Notes: a model not told the origin generated them from the letters alone. A DNA stretch of 64,000 bases from Shewanella psychrophila (GCF_002005305.1 NZ_CP014782.1:6014001-6078000); one strand, 5' to 3'. Counted from the first letter of the stretch, positions 9,257-18,359 are shown. Made by a program: numbers and translations.

Positions 9257-10081
9257 TTACAGACTTATCTGTGATGGATGAGAGGCGATCAACTGCCACT
9301 TTTTGTAGGAATAATACAACGAACCTCGGGCAATAACTGAGGTTTCCAGCAGTTTTAGGTTCAAAATGTTGCTAAACTTACTAGAATCTTCCCTAGGTAT
9401 ACCAATATAGAATTTGTTATCCAGAATTAACCATAAATGCTGACCTTTTCTTTCAAATCCCGTCACAACTCCTCTTACCTCTCCCCAACGGTTTAAATCA
9501 TCACCTGTTAGCTTATCGACTGATCTAGCCCGATAATCAGGATGAGACCAAAGCCCTAGATTTTCATCTCGAGCCTTCAACTCGACTTCATTGAGACATT
9601 CCCAAAAATAGTCATTCTGATATACGCGGGTCTTCGCCAATCCCGTTCGCAATAGAACTTCCTGCAAATGATCCCCGGTTTCCGTATAGACATAGGCTAA
9701 GGTTCTGCCGAAAGGGTCGAGTTTCTTACGATCAAAAAATAAATTTAGCTTTTGATCTGGTTGCAGGTATTTTTGTAGAAAATGACGCGCCTCTTGGGAA
9801 TAGGGCTGTGACAATTCGGGGGATTGAAAATCGATCTCTGGCGAATCTATGCCAATCAAACGCACCAAACGACCATCCTTCAGGGTAAGCGTGTCACCAT
9901 CGTTGACATATTCAAGCTCAACTTGCTCATCAAAACTTTGTGGTACACACAAGCTTTCTGATGCGAGGGTATCTTGGATATAGAGTGATTGAAGTGTTAT
10001 GAATACAAACAGAGAAATTGGGGCCATTCTCCGCTGGGTCTGCACTCTGTGAAAAATCGGGCTCAGCCTTAAATGAATCAT
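9257..10081 (-). CDS. Secreted or membrane-anchored SNase-type (thermonuclease) nuclease
   Basis: A 274-residue protein with a staphylococcal-nuclease domain. The domain starts at about residue 55 (EYVNDGDTLTLKDGR) and contains RLIGIDSPEID and DPFGRTLAYVY, which give the catalytic Arg/Glu/Arg set and the Ca-binding Asp residues of the family. A hydrophobic stretch (MAPISLFVFITLQSLYI, residues about 20-37) suggests export to the periplasm or beyond. The C-terminal 90 residues form an extra domain of unknown role. The ATG at 10081 is preferred over the adjacent GTG (10084) because GAGGAG lies at better spacing. Extracellular DNases of this type often serve in nutrient scavenging; that is inference. 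Confidence 0.85.
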   Translation of the reverse strand: MIHLRLSPIFHRVQTQRRMAPISLFVFITLQSLYIQDTLASESLCVPQSFDEQVELEYVNDGDTLTLKDGRLVRLIGIDSPEIDFQSPELSQPYSQEARHFLQKYLQPDQKLNLFFDRKKLDPFGRTLAYVYTETGDHLQEVLLRTGLAKTRVYQNDYFWECLNEVELKARDENLGLWSHPDYRARSVDKLTGDDLNRWGEVRGVVTGFERKGQHLWLILDNKFYIGIPREDSSKFSNILNLKLLETSVIARGSLYYSYKKWQLIASHPSQISL

Positions 10082-10173
10082 CACAGTATCTCCTCAATCA
10101 GAGTATGTTTGCATTGGTGCTATCTAAACACTATTTAAAGAAATATAACAGATACTAGGCAGAGGTAAGGCTA

Positions 10174-10204
10174 AAAACAAAAAAGGCGCCATATAGGCAC
10201 CTTT
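10174..10204 (-). terminator. Rho-independent terminator of rpmE
   Basis: On the minus strand AAAGGTGCC (10204-10196), loop TATAT and GGCGCCTTT (10190-10182) form a 9-bp stem with one G-U pair, followed by TTTGTTTTT. It lies about 30 bp after rpmE. Confidence 0.9.
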
Positions 10205-10235
10205 TAATTGGATATAAAGAACTTTTAAGTAAAAG

Positions 10236-10448
10236 TTACTTCTTACCAAGAGCACCGAAGCGCTTGTTGAACTTATCGATACGTCCACCAGTGTCCACAA
10301 TCTTCTGTGTACCAGTGTAGAATGGGTGACATGCACCACATACGTCCAAGTGCAGTGACTTACCTGCAGTTGAATTTATCTTGATAACGTTACCACAAGT
10401 ACAAGTTGCAGTGATTTCTGCATATTCAGGATGAATGCCTGTTTTCAT
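10236..10448 (-). CDS. rpmE: 50S ribosomal protein L31 (zinc-binding form)
   Basis: A 70-residue ribosomal protein starting MKTGIHPEYAEITATC. The longer in-frame extension upstream is rejected because the ATG at 10448 is preceded by TTGAGG at good spacing and matches the E. coli L31 start. Cys16, Cys18, Cys37 and Cys40 form the zinc site of the C+ paralogue, which in many bacteria is replaced by a Cys-free L31 under zinc limitation. It has a strong terminator downstream and is monocistronic. Confidence 0.97.
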   Translation of the reverse strand: MKTGIHPEYAEITATCTCGNVIKINSTAGKSLHLDVCGACHPFYTGTQKIVDTGGRIDKFNKRFGALGKK

Positions 10449-10616
10449 TTGGATTACCTCAAGTTGAAGGCCATGTCGCTCTCCCAACCCGAAGTCGGAC
10501 ACCACATGCGGTTAATAAAATATTCAGGCGCAAAATATTACAGGTTTTTAAAAAATATGCAAGAGAGGAACCGACTTTAGTTCCTAGGCCCTAGACACCC
10601 ATAGCTTATTTGGACG

Positions 10617-11396
10617 CTATAACGCCTCAAACGCTTGCTTCGCCATCTTAGCATTCGAATATTTTTCTTTTAATGCTAGTGAAGGACAGCGCAATGAGAT
10701 GTCTGCTCGTAGGCCACTTATTTTACCTTGATTGAAAGCCTTTGGATTGGCTTCGAAAATGGCAATCATGGCACCGTAAGTGCCTATTCCCCACTCCTTT
10801 CCATGCTCAGTTCCAATGCGCCAGAGTGTCATTTCGGAAGTATGATTGAGCGTGCAGGACTCATCGATCAATGCGTTACGGTATTGGGCTGATTTTTCAT
10901 TATTGCCAGCGGTGAGCTGAGTCGATGCCTGACTCATGCTAGTCATCTTATCTGAACTCGGCACTTTCGATGATTGGTTCTCCATACTAAGGTGTGCAGC
11001 CGAAGACTTAACAGCAAGTTCCGGTGATAACTGCTGCCCCTTAAATAGCGTAAAAACTTTCACATCACGCCATTTATTGACCCGGTACTCTCTGACCACT
11101 AAAGTTGCACTCGGATCCACTACATCCTCAACACCCGTCACCAATAACAAAAAATTATTGATAGGCTTAACCATTAACCTTTCTTCACTGCCTGATTGCC
11201 GGATCACAAACTGCATCTTGTCTAGATTTGCATCCTGAGAAACGATATTTAGTCTGAACTTGGGATAGCCACCTAAAATAAATTGTTGTTCATTGATACT
11301 GACATGGGAAATTTGCGCATAAGCATAGCCCGCAGTGCTAATTGATCCGCAGATAAACAGAAGTGAAAACATTACTAAAGTGATTGTTTTTGTCAT
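10617..11396 (-). CDS. Exported protein with a FimV/LysM-like C-terminal motif
   Basis: A 259-residue protein with a signal peptide (MTKTITLVMFSLLFICGSIS, cleavage near AYA-Q). The N-terminal half (about residues 30-130) is beta-rich with FimV-like phrasing (FILGGYPKFRLNIVSQ; NNFLLLVTGVEDVVDPS). The middle (about 135-185) is low complexity, rich in Ser, Gln and Met. The C-terminal part (about 195-245) resembles the LysM-type region of FimV: TLWRIGTEHG, YGAMIAIFEANPKAFNQGKI and LRADISLRCPS. I chose the ATG at 11396 because GAGGA sits 9 nt upstream; the ATG at 11405 touches the SD. It lies divergent from priA with no operon partner. FimV proteins organise polar type IV pilus machinery, so a link to cell-wall binding is plausible but unproven. 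Confidence 0.65.
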   Translation of the reverse strand: MTKTITLVMFSLLFICGSISTAGYAYAQISHVSINEQQFILGGYPKFRLNIVSQDANLDKMQFVIRQSGSEERLMVKPINNFLLLVTGVEDVVDPSATLVVREYRVNKWRDVKVFTLFKGQQLSPELAVKSSAAHLSMENQSSKVPSSDKMTSMSQASTQLTAGNNEKSAQYRNALIDESCTLNHTSEMTLWRIGTEHGKEWGIGTYGAMIAIFEANPKAFNQGKISGLRADISLRCPSLALKEKYSNAKMAKQAFEAL

Positions 11397-11493
11397 AAAA
11401 TTCATTCCTCGGATACCTAACTTGTAGATAAGAGTAGCCCTTATCAGGTTGGCTGGGTACACTAGTTTATTCTTTGATAAAGCCTGTCTATCT

Positions 11494-13689
11494 ATGCCCC
11501 TGTTCGTTGAGGTTGCTCTACCCGTTCCTATGCGGCAAACCTTCAGTTATAACGTGCCTGAATCTGTCACATTTGTGCCTAAAAGAGGCATGAGAGTCAA
11601 AGTTCCATTCGGTCGTCAGCAATTAATAGGTCTAGTGATTCGTACTAGCGATACATGTAACTTAGCACCTAATCAAATAAAATCTATCATTGAACTGCTA
11701 GATGATGAACCTTTACTACCTGATTCCCTTTATAAACTCACTGCATGGGCGGCTAGATATTATTTCTGCAGTTTAGGGCAAATGTTGTCTCAAGCCCTTC
11801 CAGTTGCACTGCGTAAGGGGGCCCAAATCAGTGCCGATACCACGACATTCTGGACAGTAACAGCCCAAGGCTATTCAGCCTCATTAGACACGCTGAAACG
11901 AGCGCCAGCACAGAAGAAGCTGATGGAAGCGCTACTCGAAGCCGAGGTGACCCAAAAAGAACTCACCAGCTTAGCCATGAGTAAGGCGGCAATGAAGGCC
12001 TTACAAGATAAAGGCTGGATAGCTAAAGAAGAGCGCAGAAACCAGATCGATCTCAGTTGGCGAGATAAGCTTGAGCTTGGCGAAGAGCCATTAACTCTCA
12101 ACCCCGAGCAGGCAATAGCAGTCGCGACCCTCAACCAACAATCGGGCTACCACTGCACCTTACTTGAAGGCATCACAGGCTCAGGCAAAACTGAGGTTTA
12201 CCTAGCTTTACTCGAATCAGTCCTCAAACAAGGCAAACAGGCGCTAATTCTCGTGCCTGAAATAGGTCTGACACCTCAAACCATCAGTAGATTCAAGAGC
12301 CGTTTCAAGGTCAAGGTCGCGGTCATTCACTCAGGATTAACCGACAACCAAAGATTAGCCGCATGGCGTCAAGCAAAAACCGGCGAAGCCGCCATCATCA
12401 TAGGCACACGCTCAGCACTCTTCACCCCAATGGCTTATCCCGGGACGATTATTTTAGACGAAGAGCACGATTCGAGTTTTAAGCAGCAAGAAGGTGTCGG
12501 CTATCATGCACGGGATCTGGCTGTCATGCGTGGCCACTTAGAGAAGATCCCTGTATTGCTAGGTACAGCAACGCCCTCGCTAGAGAGCCTGCAAAATGCA
12601 CTCAGTGGACGCTATAAGCACCTCGAATTAGGCCAACGAGCGGGCAATGCCGAGAAAGTTCGCCAGGGTATTATTGACATCAGCAATCAGCCTCTGAAAA
12701 CGGGCCTGTCCCATGCCCTACTCAACGAGATGCGAATCCATTTAGATGCTGGTAACCAAGTGCTGCTATTCCTCAATCGTAGAGGCTTTGCTCCAGCCTT
12801 GTTATGTCATGAATGTGGCCATCTCCATGAGTGCGATCGCTGTGACGCCTTCTTTACCGTGCATCAATCTCTAGGAGAGATACGCTGCCACCACTGTGGT
12901 AATCAATACGCCATTCCACGTCAATGTCACAACTGTGGCAGCACCATGTTGATGGGCCAAGGTGTCGGTACAGAACAACTCGCCGAGGCATTAGAAAAAG
13001 AGTTCCCTAAATATCCAGTAGTTCGCATCGATCGCGATACTACCAGCAGAAAAGGCGCACTAGAGGCACATCTTAACGCCATCCATAAGGGGGAATATAA
13101 GATTCTGGTGGGCACTCAGATGTTAGCCAAGGGCCATCATTTCCCAGATGTCACCTTAGTCGGCTTGCTAGATGTCGATGGCGCCTTATTTAGTGCCGAC
13201 TTCAGAGCACCGGAACGTTTCGGGCAACTTTATACTCAGGTCTCTGGACGAGCCGGCCGAGCCAGAAAGCCAGGCACAGTGTTGATGCAAACACATCAGG
13301 CCGATAACGCCATCTTACGCGAACTCATGCATAAAGGTTATGGTGAGTTTGCCAGAGCGCAGCTCAATGAACGCAAACAAGCACTATTACCACCAGCCTG
13401 GCATATGCTGCTATTACGCGCCGAAGCCCATCTGGCCATAGATGCCGATAACTTTCTTTCTCAAGTCGCTCAATTTCTCCCCCAAAACGAAGAATGCGAA
13501 GTAATAGGTCCTATGCCTGCACCTATGGATAAGAAAGCCGGAAAATACCGTAGACATCTAATTTTTCAGACAAAATCAAGGGGACAGTTGCAGCAGGCAT
13601 TTGAACATGCCTTACCTCAGATTGAAGCTCTACCACTGGCTAAACGTTGTCGCTGGAGCTTAGATAGAGACCCACAAGATCTGCTGTAA
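11494..13689 (+). CDS. priA: PriA, primosomal replication restart helicase
   Basis: A 731-residue 3'-5' DNA helicase that reloads the replisome at repaired forks. The start MPLFVEVALPVPMRQTF aligns with E. coli PriA (732 residues), so the upstream in-frame ATG at 11449 is rejected. The N-terminal 3'-DNA-binding domain spans about residues 1-105. Walker A is GITGSGKT (about 226-233), the DEEH box is ILDEEHDSSF (about 319-328), and eight zinc-binding cysteines in four CxxC pairs lie at about 437-479. The C-terminal helicase motif GQLYTQVSGRAGRA follows. It stands alone, divergent from the FimV-like gene. Confidence 0.97.
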   Translation: MPLFVEVALPVPMRQTFSYNVPESVTFVPKRGMRVKVPFGRQQLIGLVIRTSDTCNLAPNQIKSIIELLDDEPLLPDSLYKLTAWAARYYFCSLGQMLSQALPVALRKGAQISADTTTFWTVTAQGYSASLDTLKRAPAQKKLMEALLEAEVTQKELTSLAMSKAAMKALQDKGWIAKEERRNQIDLSWRDKLELGEEPLTLNPEQAIAVATLNQQSGYHCTLLEGITGSGKTEVYLALLESVLKQGKQALILVPEIGLTPQTISRFKSRFKVKVAVIHSGLTDNQRLAAWRQAKTGEAAIIIGTRSALFTPMAYPGTIILDEEHDSSFKQQEGVGYHARDLAVMRGHLEKIPVLLGTATPSLESLQNALSGRYKHLELGQRAGNAEKVRQGIIDISNQPLKTGLSHALLNEMRIHLDAGNQVLLFLNRRGFAPALLCHECGHLHECDRCDAFFTVHQSLGEIRCHHCGNQYAIPRQCHNCGSTMLMGQGVGTEQLAEALEKEFPKYPVVRIDRDTTSRKGALEAHLNAIHKGEYKILVGTQMLAKGHHFPDVTLVGLLDVDGALFSADFRAPERFGQLYTQVSGRAGRARKPGTVLMQTHQADNAILRELMHKGYGEFARAQLNERKQALLPPAWHMLLLRAEAHLAIDADNFLSQVAQFLPQNEECEVIGPMPAPMDKKAGKYRRHLIFQTKSRGQLQQAFEHALPQIEALPLAKRCRWSLDRDPQDLL

Positions 13690-13823
13690 ACCAGATTAAG
13701 CTGAATTAACATAAAAAAAGTAATTTATTTGGCTTAGAGGATAGCAATTGACCACCACTAACGGCTAAAATATGCGGTTATCCCTAAATCTTTTTATCAT
13801 TAGTAAGTAGCAATTAAACGCCA

Positions 13824-15569
13824 ATGAAATCACATATTCAATCTTTGCTCATCCAAGCCCTAGACGTCCTTAAACAACAGGGTGTTATCCCAACTGATTT
13901 TGAAGCTCGCATTCAGGTGGACCGAACCAAAGATAAAACCCATGGTGATTTCGCTACCAACCTAGCAATGATGCTGACTAAAGTTGCCCGTAAGAACCCC
14001 AGAGAGATAGCTCAGCTAATCATAGACAGCCTGCCTCAAGACAGTCAGGTGGCAAAAGTTGAGATCGCAGGTCCTGGGTTTATTAACTTCTTTATCGATG
14101 AAAATGCCTTAGCGAATCAACTGATGGCAGCATTAAAGGATGACCACTTAGGCATCAGTCTGCCTGAGCAGCAAACTATAGTTGTCGATTACTCTTCGCC
14201 AAATTTGGCCAAAGAGATGCACGTTGGCCACCTACGTTCCACCATCATAGGTGACAGTGTGGTGCGTGCGTTGGAGTTCGAGGGCCATAATGTTATACGT
14301 CAAAACCATGTAGGCGACTGGGGAACCCAGTTCGGCATGTTACTGGCCTATATGGAAGAGTTACGCGCTAAAAATGGTGAGCAAGCTCAGATGGAGCTTT
14401 CGGATCTAGAAACCTTCTATCGCGCCGCGAAAGTACGTTTCGACGAATCTGACGACTTTGCCACCCGTGCCCGTAAACTAGTGGTCTCACTGCAATCAGG
14501 CGATGAGTACTGCAACAAGCTGTGGCTTGAATTTAACGACATTTCCCTTAACCATTGTCATGACGTCTATGCGCGTTTGGGCGTGAGCCTGACCCGTGAA
14601 GATGTGCGTGGAGAGAGTGCTTACAACGCAGATCTTGCAGAAGTGGTTAGTGAGCTAGACACACAAGGACTCTTGTCTGAGAGTAATGGCGCTAAAGTCG
14701 TTTTCCAGGATGAGTTCAAAAATAAAGAGGGCGAGCCCCTACCTGTCATCATACAGAAAGCTGATGGCGGCTACTTGTACGCAACCAGTGATATGGCTGC
14801 GATGCGTTACCGCTCCAACGTGCTAAAAGCAGACCGAGCACTCTACTTCGTCGATCTACGTCAGGCGCTACACTTCCAGCAAGTCTTTAAGCTAGCCCGT
14901 AAGGCCAAGTTTGTTCGCCCAGAACTCAGCCTAGAGCATATGGGCTTCGGCACTATGAATGGCGCAGACGGTCGCCCGTTTAAGACTCGCTCAGGTGGTG
15001 TGGTTAAATTAGTGGATCTTCTGGCCGAAGCCGATATCCGTGCACTAGAACTAGTCCGTAGCAAGAATCCAGATATGGATGAGGCAGAACTGGAGAAGAT
15101 AGCCAAAGTGGTCGGAATAAGCTCAGTCAAGTATGCCGATCTATCTAAGAACCGTACCAGCGATTATATCTTCAGCTTCGAGCAGATGCTGAGCTTCGAA
15201 GGTAATACCGCGCCTTATCTGCTTTATGCTTACACTCGTGTATCGGGTATTTTTAAGCGTGCCACAGATATCGATTTAAGCGATGCTAAGATCGTACTTG
15301 AGCACGAAAAAGAGAAAGACCTAGGTAATAAACTCGCACAGTTTGGTGAGGTGTTATCGCGTATGGTTGCAAAGGGTCAACCCCATGCCATGTGTGCTTA
15401 CCTGTTTGAACTTGCCGGTGCCTTTTCTAGCTTCTATGAAGCCTGTCCGGTTCTGGCAGCAGAAACCGAAGAGCAGAAGAAGAGCCGCCTACTAATCGCC
15501 CAACTTACAGCGAAAACCCTGAAGCAAGGTCTTGAGCTTCTTGGTATTGAAACCTTAGACCGCATGTAA
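13824..15569 (+). CDS. argS: Arginyl-tRNA synthetase
   Basis: A 581-residue class I aminoacyl-tRNA synthetase. The N-terminal ArgRS-specific Add-1 domain covers about residues 1-95 (GDFATNLAMML). The HIGH signature appears as HVGH (residues 133-136) in SSPNLAKEMHVGHLRST. The KMSKS loop is degenerate, as is usual for ArgRS (region of MGFGTMNGADGRPFKTRSGG). The C-terminal helical DALR anticodon-binding domain ends at ETLDRM. Length and motifs match E. coli ArgS. ftsN follows after 20 bp and is probably cotranscribed. Confidence 0.98.
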   Translation: MKSHIQSLLIQALDVLKQQGVIPTDFEARIQVDRTKDKTHGDFATNLAMMLTKVARKNPREIAQLIIDSLPQDSQVAKVEIAGPGFINFFIDENALANQLMAALKDDHLGISLPEQQTIVVDYSSPNLAKEMHVGHLRSTIIGDSVVRALEFEGHNVIRQNHVGDWGTQFGMLLAYMEELRAKNGEQAQMELSDLETFYRAAKVRFDESDDFATRARKLVVSLQSGDEYCNKLWLEFNDISLNHCHDVYARLGVSLTREDVRGESAYNADLAEVVSELDTQGLLSESNGAKVVFQDEFKNKEGEPLPVIIQKADGGYLYATSDMAAMRYRSNVLKADRALYFVDLRQALHFQQVFKLARKAKFVRPELSLEHMGFGTMNGADGRPFKTRSGGVVKLVDLLAEADIRALELVRSKNPDMDEAELEKIAKVVGISSVKYADLSKNRTSDYIFSFEQMLSFEGNTAPYLLYAYTRVSGIFKRATDIDLSDAKIVLEHEKEKDLGNKLAQFGEVLSRMVAKGQPHAMCAYLFELAGAFSSFYEACPVLAAETEEQKKSRLLIAQLTAKTLKQGLELLGIETLDRM

Positions 15570-15589
15570 CGAAACGGTATTTCAATACT

Positions 15590-16177
15590 ATGACTAATCG
15601 CGATTACGCTAAAAGAAGCCCAGCTAGGAAAGGGAAGGCAAAACCAAAAACGACACGTAGAAAGAGTCAGGCGCCAGCGCCAAGACGCTTTCCGCTGGTT
15701 TTGTTGCTGGTCACCCTTGCTCTATTGGCTGGCTTCGGTTACTTCCTTTGGAGCATCAACAACAGTGCAGAAGACCTTGATGAAAAAGAGGGTCCAGTAG
15801 TTGAACAAGCGGATGTTAAGCCCACTAAGAAGAAAGATCCTAAGGCTCTTCCTCCTAAACCTAAAGAGAAATGGACTTATCAACAGGAACTGGAAAACAA
15901 GGAAGTTGAAGTCGACGTTCCTGAAGTTACAGCTCCGACTCACAACTATCAGATGCAATGTGGCTCTTTCAGGACCCAATCACAAGCGGATCAGATGAAA
16001 GCGGTCATCGCCTTTCAGGGACTTGAATCCGATATATCTAAAGTAAGAGGTACCACAGGTGACTGGTATAAAGTCAGCTTAGGCCCATACGAGCGCAAGC
16101 GTCAGGCCGAAAAGCATCGACACATCTTACAGAAAGCCGGCATAGATGGCTGTTTCTTGATGTATGTGAAGAAATAA
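15590..16177 (+). CDS. ftsN: FtsN-type divisome protein with SPOR domain (short form)
   Basis: A 195-residue bitopic membrane protein. The N-terminus TNRDYAKRSPARK matches the FtsN signature (RDYxxRS) that contacts FtsA in E. coli, followed by a Lys/Arg-rich stretch, a membrane segment (residues 34-54), an acidic then Lys/Pro-rich periplasmic linker (55-115), and a SPOR domain (about 118-195, MQCGSFRTQSQADQMKAVI to CFLMYVKK) that binds denuded glycan strands at the septum. It is much shorter than E. coli FtsN (319 residues); nearly all of the loss is in the linker. The place between argS and hslVU supports FtsN rather than another SPOR protein. Confidence 0.85.
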   Translation: MTNRDYAKRSPARKGKAKPKTTRRKSQAPAPRRFPLVLLLVTLALLAGFGYFLWSINNSAEDLDEKEGPVVEQADVKPTKKKDPKALPPKPKEKWTYQQELENKEVEVDVPEVTAPTHNYQMQCGSFRTQSQADQMKAVIAFQGLESDISKVRGTTGDWYKVSLGPYERKRQAEKHRHILQKAGIDGCFLMYVKK

Positions 16178-16189
16178 GCAATACCATTA

Positions 16190-16245
16190 AGCCCGCAGCT
16201 AATTCGAAACTTGGCAGCAAATGCAAAGACGACGTACTGCGGGCT
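16190..16245. repeat. 9-bp perfect inverted repeat after ftsN
   Basis: AGCCCGCAG (16190-16198) and CTGCGGGCT (16237-16245) are exact complements separated by 38 nt. They begin 13 bp after the ftsN stop. No U-tract follows on the plus strand, so this is not a classic terminator; a longer structured 3' end is possible. Confidence 0.4.
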
Positions 16246-16346
16246 ATATAAGAGACACTATTGTTGAGCCTTAACTGGCAACATAGTCCCAATCAGCGCC
16301 ATTTTCCTTTTTCCACTCTATATACATAATAGAATTGGTATTACTC

Positions 16347-16375
16347 CTTGATATTTCATTCACTCCCCCCCATAT
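16347..16375 (+). promoter_or_regulatory. Sigma-32 heat-shock promoter of hslVU
   Basis: CTTGATA (16347-16353), a 14-nt spacer and CCCCATAT (16368-16375) match the RpoH consensus CTTGAAA-N13-15-CCCCATnT at all but one position. It lies 57 bp before the hslV start codon. hslVU is a classic sigma-32 operon in E. coli, which supports the call. Confidence 0.88.
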
Positions 16376-16390
16376 ATCTTCTATCACCCA

Positions 16391-16411
16391 CTGATGCCAT
16401 CACTGCATCAG
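16391..16411 (+). promoter_or_regulatory. Stem-loop in the hslVU mRNA leader
   Basis: CTGATGC (16391-16397) and GCATCAG (16405-16411) form a 7-bp perfect stem with a 7-nt loop, starting about 15 nt after the -10 of the heat-shock promoter. It would stand at the very 5' end of the transcript, just before the ribosome binding site GAGGA. A 5' stem of this sort may protect the mRNA; that is inference. Confidence 0.55.
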
Positions 16412-16431
16412 TTTGAGAAGAGGATTCATTC

Positions 16432-16956
16432 GTGACCACAATCGTATCAGTTCGCCGTAATAACCAAGTCGTCATCGCCGGAGATGGCCAAGTATCACTT
16501 GGAAATACCGTGATGAAAGGTAACGCCAGAAAAGTTCGTCGCCTATATCATAACAAGGTCCTGGCAGGTTTTGCTGGCGGTACCGCCGATGCTTTTACCC
16601 TATTCGAACGCTTCGAAGCCAAGTTAGAGATGCATCAGGGTCATCTGATGAAAGCCGCCGTTGAGATGGCAAAAGATTGGCGTAGCGATAAAATGCTACG
16701 TAAATTAGAGGCTCTTTTAGCAGTTGCTGATTCTGAGTGCTCGCTGATCATCACAGGTAATGGTGATGTAATACAGCCAGAAAATGATCTTATTGCTATC
16801 GGATCCGGTGGACCATTTGCACAATCGGCAGCCACGGCTCTGCTTGAAAATACCGAACTGACAGCGACAGAGATAGCGGAGAAGTCACTCACTATCGCTG
16901 GTGGTATCTGTGTGTACACCAATCAGTTCAAGACTATCGAAGAATTAAATTACTGA
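16432..16956 (+). CDS. hslV: HslV, peptidase subunit of the HslUV protease
   Basis: A 174-residue proteasome-like Ntn hydrolase. Translation starts at GTG (16432) after GAGGATTCATTC. Removal of Met exposes the catalytic Thr2 (MTTIVSVRR). GDGQVSLGNTVMKGNARKVR and AGFAGGTADAFTLFERFE are family hallmarks, and the sequence is collinear with E. coli HslV. HslV forms two stacked hexamers that degrade substrates unfolded by HslU. It heads a two-gene operon with hslU (77 bp downstream), driven by a sigma-32 promoter. Confidence 0.98.
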   Translation: MTTIVSVRRNNQVVIAGDGQVSLGNTVMKGNARKVRRLYHNKVLAGFAGGTADAFTLFERFEAKLEMHQGHLMKAAVEMAKDWRSDKMLRKLEALLAVADSECSLIITGNGDVIQPENDLIAIGSGGPFAQSAATALLENTELTATEIAEKSLTIAGGICVYTNQFKTIEELNY

Positions 16957-17033
16957 TCTCGAGTCGCTCAGTTTCAATCATCAATGACAAGTAACGACTC
17001 CAGAGAAAATGCTGAGATGCATGAGGAAAAAAT

Positions 17034-18359
17034 ATGTCTGAAATGACTCCACGTGAGATTGTCCATGAATTAGACAGTCACATCATAGGCCAACAAAATG
17101 CCAAGCGCGCCGTTGCCATCGCTCTGCGTAACCGCTGGCGTCGTATGCAACTCGATGCCGATCTGCGTCAGGAAGTGACCCCGAAAAACATCTTGATGAT
17201 CGGCCCTACTGGTGTCGGTAAGACAGAAATTGCACGCCGACTTGCTAAGCTGGCGAAGGCACCATTTATTAAGGTTGAAGCCACCAAATTCACTGAAGTG
17301 GGTTATGTAGGCAAGGAAGTTGAACAGATCATCCGTGATCTCACCGATTCAGCCATCAAGCTGACTCGTGAAGAGCATATGAAGAAGTGTAAGTTCAGGG
17401 CCGAAGAAGCCGCTGAAGAGCGCATCCTGGATGCTTTACTGCCTAAGCCTAAAGAAGACTGGGACAGCGAAACTAAAGATGACACAGGCACGCGCCAGAT
17501 CTTCCGTAAGAAGCTGCGTGAAGGCCAGTTGGACGATAAAGAGATAGAGATAGATGTGTCCGCCCCCCAGGTCGGCATAGAGATCATGTCCCCTCCCGGC
17601 ATGGAAGAGATGACTAACCAGTTGCAAAGCATGTTCCAAAATATGGGGCCCGGTGCCAGTAAACGCCGTAAGATGCCGATCAAAGAAGCCTATAAGCTGA
17701 TGATCGAAGAGGAAGCGGCTAAACTCGTCAACCAAGAAGATCTAAAAGAGCAGGCTATCGAGCTGGTTGAACAGCACGGTATCGTCTTCCTCGATGAGAT
17801 CGATAAGATCTGTAAACGCGGCGAAAGCTCTGGTCCAGATGTCTCACGGGAAGGTGTTCAACGTGATCTACTGCCATTGGTAGAAGGCTGTACGGTTAAC
17901 ACTAAACATGGCATGGTTAAAACAGACCATATCTTGTTTATCGCCTCTGGTGCATTCCAGATGTCTAAGCCATCAGATCTGATCCCTGAACTTCAGGGTC
18001 GCTTACCTATTCGTGTGGAACTGCAAGCGCTGACGGCCGATGACTTTAAGCGTATCTTGACCGAGCCACACGCTTCATTGACTGAACAATACGTAGCCTT
18101 GATGGCGACGGAAGGGGTTAAAGTCGAGTTCACTGCAGACGGTATCGACTCAATTGCTAAGGCAGCATGGCAGGTCAATGAGCGCACAGAAAATATCGGT
18201 GCTCGTCGACTACATACTGTAATGGAGCGCTTGATGGAAGAGCTATCCTATGGTGCTTCCGATAAATCTGGCACTGAGTCTGTGATCGATACAAAATACG
18301 TCAAAGATCATCTCGACGAGCTGGTACAAGATGAAGATTTGAGTCGCTTTATTCTATAA
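17034..18359 (+). CDS. hslU: HslU, ATPase subunit of the HslUV protease
   Basis: A 441-residue AAA+ unfoldase. Walker A is GPTGVGKT (57-64) and Walker B is VFLDEIDKI (about 250-258). A variable I-domain lies between them (about 110-235, including the MTNQLQSMFQNMGP stretch). The C-terminus ends LSRFIL, the tail that inserts into HslV to activate it. It recognises and unfolds regulators such as division inhibitors in a stress-dependent way. It is preceded by hslV; a U-poor stem-loop lies just downstream. Confidence 0.98.
   Translation: MSEMTPREIVHELDSHIIGQQNAKRAVAIALRNRWRRMQLDADLRQEVTPKNILMIGPTGVGKTEIARRLAKLAKAPFIKVEATKFTEVGYVGKEVEQIIRDLTDSAIKLTREEHMKKCKFRAEEAAEERILDALLPKPKEDWDSETKDDTGTRQIFRKKLREGQLDDKEIEIDVSAPQVGIEIMSPPGMEEMTNQLQSMFQNMGPGASKRRKMPIKEAYKLMIEEEAAKLVNQEDLKEQAIELVEQHGIVFLDEIDKICKRGESSGPDVSREGVQRDLLPLVEGCTVNTKHGMVKTDHILFIASGAFQMSKPSDLIPELQGRLPIRVELQALTADDFKRILTEPHASLTEQYVALMATEGVKVEFTADGIDSIAKAAWQVNERTENIGARRLHTVMERLMEELSYGASDKSGTESVIDTKYVKDHLDELVQDEDLSRFIL

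Noticed and set aside
11449..11493. Fifteen-residue upstream start of PriA
   Set aside because: E. coli PriA begins at the equivalent of MPLFVEVALPVP; the extension is not conserved in type.
16190..16245. Terminator for ftsN
   Set aside because: The 9-bp inverted repeat has a 38-nt loop and no U-tract, so it is recorded only as a repeat.
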